Source of the DNA: Teichococcus oryzae
GTDB taxonomy: Bacteria > Pseudomonadota > Alphaproteobacteria > Acetobacterales > Acetobacteraceae
NCBI RefSeq assembly: GCF_008386565.1
Contig: NZ_VUKA01000001.1
Span: 682,001 to 746,000 of the forward strand
DNA length: 64,000 nt
Direction: 5' to 3'
Both the position numbers and the translations under genes were made by a program. Under the pieces are notes generated by a model, which saw only the letters and a program-made list of their open reading frames with translations, was not told where the DNA came from and ran no database searches. Positions 1 through 8,925 of this stretch are shown here, one piece after another (the stretch's first letter is position 1; the number at the start of each line of letters is the position of its first letter).

Positions 1-84
<84 letters not shown>

Positions 85-86
85 GG

Positions 87-662
87 ATGGGCCTGTCGCT
101 GGTGGAGCCGGCGATCCGCGTCGCCGTGCATGTGACGTTTCTGCGCATGGCGGCGCCGCCGGCGGAACCCCGCACGGCCCTGCCGCCCGACGCGCGGCTG
201 GAAAAGCTGGCGCGCTGCACCGTGCCCTTCTACCGCTATCTTTATGGCACGGTGGGGGGCGATTATTTGTGGTGGCTGCGACGCGCCACCCCGGATGCCG
301 AGCTGGATGCCATCCTCGGCGATCCGGCCGTGTCGGTGCATGTGCTGTATCGCGACGGTGCCCCGGCGGGGTTCTTCGAGCTGGAGCGGCGGCCGGCGAT
401 GGGCGCCACCAACATCGCCTATTTCGGCCTGCTGCCGCATATGGTGGGCCACGGGATGGGCCGCGCCTTCCTTCGTGCCGCGGTGGACGCGGCATGGGCG
501 ACGGGCTGCGGCGTGGTGACGGTGAACACCTGCACCGCCGACCATCCCCGCGCCTTGCCCAACTACCTGTCCGCCGGCTTCACCCGGCTGCGCACCGTGC
601 GGGAGATCTGGCCGGTGCCCGTGCGGCTCGGCATGAAGGTGCCGGAACACCTGCTGGCCTGA
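87..662 (+). CDS. GNAT family N-acetyltransferase
   Basis: A 191-residue protein of the GNAT fold, which transfers acetyl from acetyl-CoA to an amino group; the substrate is unknown. A central segment (about residues 85-105, with VLYRDGAPAGFFELERR) is the beta2-beta3 hairpin. The acetyl-CoA-binding region follows near residues 118-135 (a His-Gly-Met-Gly-Arg version of the R/QxxGxG/A loop). The C-terminal part contains NTCTADHPRALPNYLSAGF, the usual late strand and helix. The early VHVTFLRM-x-x-PP stretch matches the first strand of related proteins, supporting the start two bases after rpoD rather than the Met at 147. It may be co-transcribed with rpoD. Confidence 0.82.
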   Translation: MGLSLVEPAIRVAVHVTFLRMAAPPAEPRTALPPDARLEKLARCTVPFYRYLYGTVGGDYLWWLRRATPDAELDAILGDPAVSVHVLYRDGAPAGFFELERRPAMGATNIAYFGLLPHMVGHGMGRAFLRAAVDAAWATGCGVVTVNTCTADHPRALPNYLSAGFTRLRTVREIWPVPVRLGMKVPEHLLA

Positions 663-723
663 TCGTCCCGCCGTGGCGGGAGCGGGCGGCGCGGGGCGGA
701 CAATCCACGCCGCCCCTTAAGTT

Positions 724-744
724 GGGCGGAAAAGCGCTCCGCCC
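724..744 (-). terminator. Weak hairpin between convergent GNAT gene and ppa
   Basis: GGGCGGA and TCCGCCC form a 7-bp stem around a 7-base loop just beyond the ppa stop. A second small perfect hairpin (CCCGCC-GT-GGCGGG) lies at about 667-680 beyond the acetyltransferase stop. Neither is followed by a clear T-run, so a role in ending transcription of these convergent genes is possible but not shown. Confidence 0.3.
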
Positions 745-757
745 CGGGGGTTATCGC

Positions 758-1279
758 TTACTTCGCGGCGGCGATCTGCTTCTCGATGATCTCGGCGGCC
801 TGGGCGGCGTTGCCCCAGCCCTTCACCTTCACCCACTTGCCAGGCTCCAGGTCCTTGTAGCGGGTGAAGAAGTGCTCGATCTGGTCGCGGATGCTCTTCG
901 GCAGGTCTTCCAGTTCCTTCACATCGGTGAAGGCGAGGGAGATCTTGTCATGGGGAACGCAAACCAGCTTTTCGTCCTGGCCGCTTTCATCCTCCATGAA
1001 CAGCACGCCGACGGGGCGGGCGCGGATCACGGCGCCCGGCACCACGGGGGCCGGCACCAGCACCAGGGCGTCGGAGGGATCGCCATCATCGGCCAGCGTG
1101 TTGGGGATGAAGCCATAGGCCGCGGGATAGGCCATCGGGGTGAACAGGAAGCGGTCCACCACCACGGCGCCGCTGTCCTTGTCCACCTCGTACTTCACCG
1201 AGCTTCCCTGCGGGATCTCGATGACCACGTTGATGTCGTGCGGCGGCGTTTTGCCGGTGGAAATCTTGGTCACGTCCAT
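758..1279 (-). CDS. ppa: Inorganic pyrophosphatase (family I)
   Basis: A soluble 173-residue Mg-dependent enzyme that hydrolyses pyrophosphate to two phosphates, pulling nucleic acid and other biosyntheses forward. The length is normal for bacterial hexameric PPases. The metal-binding signature is seen as DDGDPSDAL (about residues 65-73; the usual form is DGDPLDVL). The family-typical [14 protein letters not shown] (residues 21-34), [13 protein letters not shown] (49-61) and [16 protein letters not shown] (about 138-153) are also present. It is convergent with the acetyltransferase gene and divergent from the exported hydrolase gene. Confidence 0.97.
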   Translation of the reverse strand: MDVTKISTGKTPPHDINVVIEIPQGSSVKYEVDKDSGAVVVDRFLFTPMAYPAAYGFIPNTLADDGDPSDALVLVPAPVVPGAVIRARPVGVLFMEDESGQDEKLVCVPHDKISLAFTDVKELEDLPKSIRDQIEHFFTRYKDLEPGKWVKVKGWGNAAQAAEIIEKQIAAAK

Positions 1280-1464
1280 GGCGGGGCATCCGTTCCGAAG
1301 GGATGGTGGGGCGGGGCTGGTTAGCAGGGGCGGGCCACGGCGGCAACGCGGGCGTGGCAGGGCTTGCCGCTGGCGTCATGCCGCGGGCAGCATGGAGCCG
1401 CCGCGAGGCCCCGCCGTTCCCATGCGGCGCGCCGCGCGGCGGGGGATCACACAGGACGCCACGC

Positions 1465-2691
1465 ATGACCACGCGCCGCCAGCTGCTTTCGGCCGCCGCC
1501 ACCCTGCCCATCCTGGCCATGCCGGCGCCAGGGCATTCCCAGGCGGTAGCACCCCCCGTGGCGCCCCCCGTGGCGTCCCCGGCGGCACCCCTGGTGGTGC
1601 GCCAGGATTTCAGCTTCACCGACTACAGCACCCGGGGCGGCGCGCGGGTGCCGGTGGTGCGGATCGGCTACCAGACCGCCGGGCGGCTGAATGCCGCAGG
1701 CGACAACGCGGTGCTGATCACCCATTTCTTCAGCGGCAACGGCCACGCCTTCGGCCGGCTGAGGCCGGAAGGCCCGGTTGGCTGGTGGGACAGCATCATC
1801 GGTCCCGGCAAGCCGATCGACACGGACCGCTTCTATGTCGTGGCCTCCGACACGCTGGTGAACCTGAACGCGCCGGACCAGCACACCGTGACCACCGGCC
1901 CCGCCTCGGTGAATCCTTCCACCGGTCGCCCCTGGGGCATGAACTTCCCCGTGGTGTCGATCCGCGATTTCGTGGAGGTGCAGAAGCGCCTGCTGGAATC
2001 GCTCGGCGTGCGGCGGCTGGCGCTGGTGGCGGGGCCCAGCATGGGGGCGTTGCAGGCCGTGGAATGGGCCGCCGCCTATCCATCCATGGTGGAGCGGGTG
2101 ATGCCGGCCATCGGCACCGGGGAGGTCGATGCCTGGATGATGGGCTGGCTCGACCTGTGGTGCGCGCCGATCCGGCTCGATTCCAACTGGCGCAACGGCG
2201 ATTATTACGGGCAGGGCCGGGAGGCGCCGTTGCGCGGCCTTGCGGAAGCCTTGAGGATCGTGACGCTGCATTCCCGCGACCGGGGCTGGGCGGCCCAGTT
2301 CGGCCGCCGCCCGGCCGAGGGGCAGGAACCGGCCCGCCGCATCCAGGACCGCTTCGCCGTCGAGCAATGGCTGGACAGCGCGGCCGCCGCCCGGGCGCGG
2401 CTGTCGGATGCCAATTCCTTTCTTTATCTGGCGCGTGCCAACCAGTTGTTCCTGAACGAATATGAGAGCCCCGCCGCTGCCCTGTCCGGCGCCCCGCGGC
2501 GCTGGCTGGTGCTGCCCAGCCAGGGTGACAGGGTGTTCCCCGTGGAATACAGCCGGGAATTGGAGGCGGTGCTGCGCCAGGCCGGCAAGCAGGTGGAATT
2601 GCAAGCCTTGAGTGGCGGCCTCGGCCATCTGGAGGGGGTCGGCAACATCGCCCAGGCGGAGGCGGCGATCCGTCGCTTTCTTGCTCCGTGA
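1465..2691 (+). CDS. Exported alpha/beta hydrolase of the MetX (homoserine O-acetyltransferase) superfamily
   Basis: A 408-residue protein. I chose the ATG at 1465 (AGGA upstream) because it opens a twin-arginine-like signal peptide, MTTRRQLLSAAATLPILA, ending near AxA at about residue 26. The mature part has the MetX-type layout: nucleophile elbow GPSMGALQAVEWAAAYP (Ser at about residue 192), late acid in PSQGDRVFPVEYS, and His in SGGLGHLEGVGN. True MetX enzymes are cytoplasmic. A secreted form is more likely a periplasmic esterase or acyltransferase of unknown substrate. In-frame codons upstream to 1303 exist but would bury the signal peptide. An Ala/Pro/Val repeat (APPVAPPVASPAAP) links the signal to the domain. 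Confidence 0.82.
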   Translation: MTTRRQLLSAAATLPILAMPAPGHSQAVAPPVAPPVASPAAPLVVRQDFSFTDYSTRGGARVPVVRIGYQTAGRLNAAGDNAVLITHFFSGNGHAFGRLRPEGPVGWWDSIIGPGKPIDTDRFYVVASDTLVNLNAPDQHTVTTGPASVNPSTGRPWGMNFPVVSIRDFVEVQKRLLESLGVRRLALVAGPSMGALQAVEWAAAYPSMVERVMPAIGTGEVDAWMMGWLDLWCAPIRLDSNWRNGDYYGQGREAPLRGLAEALRIVTLHSRDRGWAAQFGRRPAEGQEPARRIQDRFAVEQWLDSAAAARARLSDANSFLYLARANQLFLNEYESPAAALSGAPRRWLVLPSQGDRVFPVEYSRELEAVLRQAGKQVELQALSGGLGHLEGVGNIAQAEAAIRRFLAP

Positions 2692-2745
2692 CGCCACTCG
2701 GTTTAGCAGGGAAGGACGGCCCTGAAGGGCTCGTCATCGTCCTGC

Positions 2746-2818
2746 GCGCCCGTAGCTCAATGGTTAGAGCGGGCCGCTCATAACGGCTTGGTTGCGGGTT
2801 CAAGTCCTGCCGGGCGCA
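2746..2818 (+). tRNA. tRNA-Ile2 (CAU anticodon, lysidine type)
   Basis: A 73-nt cloverleaf can be folded by eye. The acceptor GCGCCCG pairs with CGGGCGC and has discriminator A. The D arm is GCTC/GAGC, and the anticodon stem GGCCG/CGGCT carries loop CTCATAA (anticodon CAT). The variable region is TGGTT, and the T arm is GCGGG/CCTGC with loop TTCAAGT. The long run GCTTGGT-x-G-x-GGTTCAAGTCC resembles tRNA-Ile2 (C34 modified by TilS to read AUA) more than elongator tRNA-Met, though Met cannot be excluded. The 3' CCA is not encoded. It stands alone between the hydrolase gene and ettA. Confidence 0.9.
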
Positions 2819-3034
2819 AGGGGTGATCCGATGGCGGTGCCGGGCATGTCCCGGGCCTGACTTCAAGGCGATGTGATGGCCCTGTGATCCAGCGGGCAGG
2901 GGCGGCTCCCGCCTGGCCGGGACCGGCCTGCGAAAAGCCCTTCGCGCCATGCTGCCACCCCCACGCTTGGCGTGCGGCGCCATGCTGGCTAGAACCGGGG
3001 GCCAAACCTCGTACTCCCGGGAAAGTGTGTGATC

Positions 3035-4714
<1,680 letters not shown>

Positions 4715-4727
4715 CCCGCCCAAGGGG

Positions 4728-5291
4728 ATGACCGACACTCTGACGCGGGTGGAAGCCCCGCACACCATCCGCACCGCCCGGCTGGTGCTGCGGCCGGTGG
4801 AAGCGGGGCATCTGGCTGACCTCGTCGCCCTCAAGGGGGACGAGGCGGCCTTCGGTCTGATGCTGAACGGCCTCCGCACGCCAGAGCGCGCCAAGCAGGA
4901 ACTGAGCGAGGACATCGCCTTCTGGGCGCGGCATGGCTATGGCACCTGGGCGGTGCACCGGGCGTCCGACGATGCGTTCCTGGGCATAACGGGCCTGATG
5001 GAGCGGCCGGATGGGCGGGGGATCGCGTTGCGTTTCGCCCTTTGGCCCTGGTCGCGCGGGCAGGGCTTCGCGCGGGAAGCAGCGCGGGCGGCGCTGGAAT
5101 TCGGCCATGCCGCCGGGCTTCATCGCATCATTGCCGTGGCGCGCGACAGCAACCACGCCTCTCGCGGGGTTCTGGGCGATCTGGGCCTCCAGCCCTGCGG
5201 CGAATTCCGGCATCAGGGCCATCTGATGCTGGTGTTTGAAAGCCTGCATTCCTCCTGGCCGGAGCATTCAGCCCTTCCTGAAGCCATGTGA
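4728..5291 (+). CDS. GNAT family N-acetyltransferase (RimJ/RimL type)
   Basis: A 187-residue protein whose N-terminus (IRTARLVLRPVEAGHLADLVAL) is the hallmark first strand and helix of the Acetyltransf_3 (RimJ/RimL/SpeG-like) group. The acetyl-CoA loop appears as PWSRGQGFAREAARAAL (about residues 107-123), and the C-terminal half has DSNHASRGVLGDLGLQP, the conserved N-x-x-S region of the family. The substrate cannot be read from sequence. The start 13 bp after the ettA stop, with GGGG before the ATG, suggests one transcript with ettA. A strong terminator follows. Confidence 0.86.
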   Translation: MTDTLTRVEAPHTIRTARLVLRPVEAGHLADLVALKGDEAAFGLMLNGLRTPERAKQELSEDIAFWARHGYGTWAVHRASDDAFLGITGLMERPDGRGIALRFALWPWSRGQGFAREAARAALEFGHAAGLHRIIAVARDSNHASRGVLGDLGLQPCGEFRHQGHLMLVFESLHSSWPEHSALPEAM

Positions 5292-5316
5292 CGGACCGTT
5301 CAGGCTTCCGCAATCA

Positions 5317-5350
5317 AGCCCTTCTTCGCGAGTGCGAAGAAGGGTTTTTT
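5317..5350 (+). terminator. Strong intrinsic terminator after ettA-GNAT
   Basis: CCCTTCTTCGC and GCGAAGAAGGG form a perfect 11-bp stem (extended by two A-T pairs) with loop GAGT, followed directly by six T residues. It lies 25 bp past the acetyltransferase stop and ends the plus-strand unit. The remaining sequence to 5506 is markedly more AT-rich than the surroundings and probably holds the promoter of the next gene, although I cannot fix its boxes. Confidence 0.9.
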
Positions 5351-5506
5351 GTTGGATATCAAAGCGCTGAAAGGCATTTCGGTATAGCAACAGGAAGAAA
5401 ATAAGGCCGAATCGCCATATTGTGGTTGAAATGAGGCAAGCTTGAGCTGCATATCGGCGGCAAGAACACAGGGAGGGAGCAGCGGCCTGACAGGAGCTTT
5501 CAGCCG

Positions 5507-5914
5507 ATGCATCCCCGATATTGCCAGTGGCTTGCCGCCACCTTTCTGACCGTCGCCGCCGCCTTCCTCGCGCCTCCAGCGCAGGCGCAGCCCCGCCCGG
5601 GCTTCACCTTGAACGCCGCCCTTGGTGGCGCCGTGCCCTATGCGGGGCGGGAATCCTTTGTTGTGGCCAAGCTGGCCGGCGCGCCGGCCACGGTGCAACG
5701 CATCACCTTTGCCGGCACCTTGCCCCTGGTCAGCCAGACCCGTCCGGTTTTCGACGCCCGCCCTCAGCTGGTGCTGCAAGGCGGCATGCCCTTGGCTGAG
5801 ATCGGCAGCGCCAGGCTGTCCTTGAACGCCTATCTGTCCACCGGCGTGATGCATGCCGATCCGGATGGGCCGCGTCCGCTGCTGGGCCTTGCCGCGCTGC
5901 GCCTGTTGTTCTGA
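5507..5914 (+). CDS. Small secreted protein of unknown function
   Basis: 135 residues that I do not recognise. The N-terminus is a clear Sec signal peptide: a short basic start (MHPRYCQ), a hydrophobic core LAATFLTVAAAFLA, and an AQA-Q cleavage site at about residue 27. The mature part is about 105 residues, rich in Ala, Leu, Pro and Gly with no Cys. Its alternating pattern (TLNAALGGAVPYAG..., QLVLQGGMPLAEIGSARLSLNAYLS) suggests beta strands, as in a small periplasmic or outer-membrane-associated protein. It stands alone, with a terminator before it and a long inverted repeat after it. Confidence 0.7.
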   Translation: MHPRYCQWLAATFLTVAAAFLAPPAQAQPRPGFTLNAALGGAVPYAGRESFVVAKLAGAPATVQRITFAGTLPLVSQTRPVFDARPQLVLQGGMPLAEIGSARLSLNAYLSTGVMHADPDGPRPLLGLAALRLLF

Positions 5915-6269
5915 ACCTGCGGCCGCCTGCCTGGCGCCTGCTTCCTCGGGCGCCTGCCCCTTGGCCGCCAGGCAGGCGAACAATGTCCCGGGCGGGGGAA
6001 GGGGGTGCATCGGCGCCCGCCCGGCTGGTGGACCCAACGTCCGGTCGCATGTCACCTACCCATCCAGATTTTACAGCAAGGCTCAAGTAATCACCTGTCC
6101 GGGCCCGGTTGATCCGGATAGAGAACGTTTTTCCTGCGCCGCAAGCACGGGCGCACAGTCTCTGCTCCAACTAGTTTTAAAAATGACGAAATTGCAACAT
6201 TCTTGCTTTGCTCGCGGGAACTTTGGTATTTCGTCCTGTAGAACAGTCTGGGCAAAGGGATTGCGCAAA
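5915..6269. other. 355-bp intergenic region with inverted repeat and AT-rich leader
   Basis: No credible gene is seen here. The first part holds a perfect 13-bp inverted repeat 10 bp after the upstream stop (see separate entry). The last 100 bp (about 6165-6265) are the most AT-rich DNA of this part of the window and should contain the promoter and leader of the methyltransferase-like gene. An in-frame ATG at 6183 could lengthen that gene by 29 residues. Confidence 0.5.
5924..5978. repeat. 13-bp perfect inverted repeat
   Basis: CGCCTGCCTGGCG (5924-5936) and CGCCAGGCAGGCG (5966-5978) are exact reverse complements separated by 29 bases. The position just after the secreted-protein stop suggests a transcript-end or mRNA-stabilising hairpin, but no T-run follows, so it is not a standard intrinsic terminator. 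Confidence 0.7.
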
Positions 6270-7235
6270 ATGTCAGATGCGGTTTCACCTTTTGCCATTG
6301 GCGCGGGGAACCTCTTTGGCCCCGCGCATCTGGGGCAGGCGCTCGACGCAACTGTTGAACTCGCCTGGGAGCCCGGCTGGGCGCCATTGTTTCTTTCAAG
6401 ACTGATGTCGCTTTGCGAGACATTGCGCGACCAGGAAGGCCCCGCGGGCTGGCAGAACATCCTGACGCGGATGCAGGCGCATCCCGTCCGCCGCCTGGTG
6501 CATGAAGATCCGGTCTGCGCCCTGGCCTATGCCACGGCGGGGCAGGATCTGCCACGCCTGCTCGACATGGTGACAGGGCACCCATCCGCTGCAGCGGCCC
6601 TGGAAACGTCCCGCGCCGGGCTGGACCTCATGGCGGCAACCGTTGAACTCGGCCATTTCGCCGCCATGCGGGCGGTTCCGCGCTATCTGGCCCGGGTCAT
6701 CGACACGGTGGCTGACCAGAAGCCAGGGGCCGAGATCCTGACGCTGGGCGCGGGCTATCTGCGGGAAGCCGAGCATGTCAGGCAGCGGGCCCGCATCGGG
6801 CGCTGGGTTGCCCAGGATGGCCGCCGGGAAGCGCTGCAGGTGCTGCGCCACGATGTGCCGGCCGGCCTTCCGGTGCGGACGCTGCATTGCGGTCTGCCGC
6901 ATTTCGCCCGCAAGCCCTACCAGCGCGGCGCCTTCGACCTGATCACCCTGGCCTTGCTGCCCGACGACCATCCGCCGCGCCGCCTGCGCGAACTGGTGGA
7001 ATCGAGCTTCGATGCGCTGAAGCCGGGCGGCCTGCTGTTGCTGGGCAGCGTGGCCGAGGCCCCTCCGGAGGCCGCCTTCCTGGAAGCCCTGCTGCGGCTG
7101 GCGCCACGCTGGCGCCGGCCGGAGGAGATGGAGGATCTGCTGACGGGCCTGCCGGCGGCGAAGGTGGCCCGCCGCCGGCTGTTCCGTGGTCCCGGCGGTC
7201 GCAGACTTTATGCCCTGATCGATCGCGTGGGCTGA
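6270..7235 (+). CDS. Class I SAM methyltransferase-like protein, PhcB-related
   Basis: 321 residues. The middle and end carry a Rossmann-type methyltransferase: a glycine-poor motif I in EILTLGAGYLREAEHVR, an acidic strand QRGAFDLITLALLPDD, and DALKPGGLLLLGSV as the post-motif-III strand. The pairing of HPVRRLVHEDPV near residue 72 with the later G-x-LREAE motif recalls the PhcB/extracellular-factor family, which makes 3-hydroxy fatty acid methyl ester signals. Resemblance is partial: the usual F-E-K-P-R-G-Y-A-G-D segment is replaced here. The start at 6270 has GGGA upstream; 6183 is an alternative. No phcS/phcR-like genes are beside it. Function is inferred only to methyltransferase level. 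Confidence 0.62.
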   Translation: MSDAVSPFAIGAGNLFGPAHLGQALDATVELAWEPGWAPLFLSRLMSLCETLRDQEGPAGWQNILTRMQAHPVRRLVHEDPVCALAYATAGQDLPRLLDMVTGHPSAAAALETSRAGLDLMAATVELGHFAAMRAVPRYLARVIDTVADQKPGAEILTLGAGYLREAEHVRQRARIGRWVAQDGRREALQVLRHDVPAGLPVRTLHCGLPHFARKPYQRGAFDLITLALLPDDHPPRRLRELVESSFDALKPGGLLLLGSVAEAPPEAAFLEALLRLAPRWRRPEEMEDLLTGLPAAKVARRRLFRGPGGRRLYALIDRVG

Positions 7236-7242
7236 GGGGCGG

Positions 7243-7890
7243 TCAACGCCCTTCGCGCGCCGCCAGCGCGGCGATCTGCTGCCGCATGGCATCGAGCAGC
7301 GGCGCGACCTTGCCGCCATTGCGGCTGATCACGGCGGAATACTCGCTGCGCTGCGTCAGCCGCAGGGACGTGCCCTCGGCGATCACATCCACCACCCGGG
7401 GCTGCCCGCCAACCTCGCCAACCCGCCAGTCCAGGCTGAAGGGGGCCAGGCTGGGGCGCTGGATCACGGTGTTGACCAGCGCGTCATCCTCTGTGCGCTG
7501 CTGCGACCGGCCGAGGCTGAAGGTCACGCCCTGATACTCGCCAAAGCGGGCGGACAGGTTGCGGATCAGCGTTTCCTCGAACAACTGCATGTATTCCTGC
7601 TGCTCGGCCGGGGTGGCCACGCGCCACCAGCGGCCCAGGATGAAACGGCCGACGCCGTCCACGTCCACGGCCTGGCGCAGGATGTCGGCGACCTTCTGCC
7701 GGCGGACGGCGATCGGCTGGTTCGAGTTCAGCGTCGCCACCAATTCGCGTCCGGTGGCTTCGATGAAGCTGGAGGCGCGGCCGATATCCATCTCCGCGCG
7801 GGCCGGCAGGGCGCCCAGCAGCGCCGTGGCCGCGGGAACGGCCAGGGCGGCGGACAACAGGGAGCGGCGGTTCATCTGGATGATTCTCAT
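7243..7890 (-). CDS. mlaC: Phospholipid-binding protein MlaC (Ttg2D family)
   Basis: A 215-residue exported protein of the Mla pathway, which carries phospholipids through the periplasm between the outer-membrane MlaA complex and the inner-membrane MlaFEDB transporter. The N-terminus MNRRSLLSAALAVPAATALL ends in a Sec/Tat-like signal with an ALPARA cleavage site. The mature part shows the family pattern of paired helices, VGRFILGRWWRVATPAEQQE, then FEETLIRNLSARFGEYQG. The start at 7890 is used; the Met five codons later is equally possible. It follows mlaA by 18 bp in the same direction. No mlaFED genes are in the window. Confidence 0.92.
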   Translation of the reverse strand: MRIIQMNRRSLLSAALAVPAATALLGALPARAEMDIGRASSFIEATGRELVATLNSNQPIAVRRQKVADILRQAVDVDGVGRFILGRWWRVATPAEQQEYMQLFEETLIRNLSARFGEYQGVTFSLGRSQQRTEDDALVNTVIQRPSLAPFSLDWRVGEVGGQPRVVDVIAEGTSLRLTQRSEYSAVISRNGGKVAPLLDAMRQQIAALAAREGR

Positions 7891-7908
7891 GCTTGTGTCT
7901 GTTTTTGC

Positions 7909-8715
7909 TCAGCGGGGCGCGTAGCTCGATCCGCCGGCGCCGAGGCCGGTGCCGAGCGCGTCGGAGGGCGCGGCGTTGTCGCCACCATTGCGGATCTCGT
8001 GCGCGCGGCGCTGGCGGTATGCGCTGCGCAGCGTGGCATAGGGGTCCAGGCTGGTCTGGTTCACGCTGTCGATGGCCTCGATCAGGCTTTCCCTCGTATC
8101 CGCTGCGGTCAACCCGGTGCGGGTCCAGCCCAGCGCTTCCGCGGTGCTGTCGCCATCCGCGATGATCCAGGTTAACGGATCGGCGGCGATGCCCATACCA
8201 AACCCGGTCAGGTCTCGCGGGTTGCTTGGGCCGATCACGGGGATGAACAGGTAGGGGCCTTCGCCCAGGCCCCAGACCGCCAGGGTCTGGCCGAAATCCT
8301 CGGAATGGCCGGGCAGGCCGGCGGCCTTGGCGACGTCGAACAGGCCGGCGACGCCGAAGGTGCTGTTCATCAGGAAGCGGGCCAGGGTTGTGGCGGCGCG
8401 CTCCGGATCGCCCTGCAGCACGTCGTTCAGGAAGATCACCGGGCTCCGCAGGTTGCCCAGGGCGTTGCGCACGCCGCCGCGCACCGGTTGCGGGACCAGG
8501 AAGCGGTAGAACTCCGCGGCCGGGCGCAACAGCACCGTGTCGATGCCGTTATGCACCACATAGAGCCCGCGATTCATCGGCTCCAGGGGATCGTTGTTGA
8601 ACTCGTATTCCGCCAGCGCCTCGGGCTCGCTGGCCGGAGGGCGGGTGGCGCAGGCGGAAAGCGCCAGCAGGCCGGCCAGCGCGAGCGAGAACAACGGGCG
8701 ACGGGAAAGGGACAT
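7909..8715 (-). CDS. mlaA: Outer-membrane lipoprotein MlaA (VacJ)
   Basis: A 268-residue lipoprotein that sits in the outer membrane with porins and extracts mislocalised phospholipids from the outer leaflet for MlaC. The lipobox is LALSAC with Cys22 when the ATG at 8713-8715 is used; nine extra codons upstream would spoil the signal. The family signature is clear: YEFNNDPLEPMNRGLYVVHN (about residues 38-57), VRNALGNLRSPVIFLNDVLQG, and the glycine-rich G-L-G-E-GPYLFIPVIGPSNPRDL block. It is the first gene of an mlaA-mlaC unit, divergent from metF. Confidence 0.95.
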   Translation of the reverse strand: MSLSRRPLFSLALAGLLALSACATRPPASEPEALAEYEFNNDPLEPMNRGLYVVHNGIDTVLLRPAAEFYRFLVPQPVRGGVRNALGNLRSPVIFLNDVLQGDPERAATTLARFLMNSTFGVAGLFDVAKAAGLPGHSEDFGQTLAVWGLGEGPYLFIPVIGPSNPRDLTGFGMGIAADPLTWIIADGDSTAEALGWTRTGLTAADTRESLIEAIDSVNQTSLDPYATLRSAYRQRRAHEIRNGGDNAAPSDALGTGLGAGGSSYAPR

Positions 8716-8787
8716 CGGGCGGAGGATTCCTGTCAACGCCACCGGGGCGGGAGGGGGGAAGGTCGGGGCGAGGCGTCGAAGCTACAT

Positions 8788-8805
8788 ACATTCTGGGATG
8801 AATGT
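8788..8805. promoter_or_regulatory. Small palindrome in the mlaA/metF divergent region
   Basis: ACATTC and GAATGT are separated by six bases (TGGGAT) within the 210-bp region between the divergent mlaA and metF starts, in its most AT-rich part. A methionine-pathway operator is conceivable, but the half-site order is not that of a MetR site (TGAA-N5-TTCA) and I cannot assign a regulator. Confidence 0.25.
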
Positions 8806-8925
8806 CAGAAAGCCCTTCCTCGAGGGACCGGCGGATGGGCCGGCGAATAACGCGCGCCCCCGCCCTGGGTTGGCCGCCATGGCTGCGATGTTCATTTTCG
8901 CCCCGGGCTGCGGTAAGGGAACTCC

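Noticed and set aside
1303-1464. N-terminal extension of the exported hydrolase to 1303
   Set aside because: The added 54 residues are low-complexity and would place the twin-arginine signal peptide inside the chain; the AGGA before 1465 supports the shorter form.
2746-2818. Annotation as initiator tRNA-fMet
   Set aside because: The anticodon stem lacks the three G-C pairs pattern of initiators and the first acceptor pair is a normal G-C, so an elongator-type CAU tRNA (Ile2, less likely Met) fits better.
8788-8805. MetR or SAM-riboswitch control of metF
   Set aside because: The palindrome does not match the TGAA-N5-TTCA arrangement, and no riboswitch-like structure with conserved core could be drawn in the 210-bp leader region.
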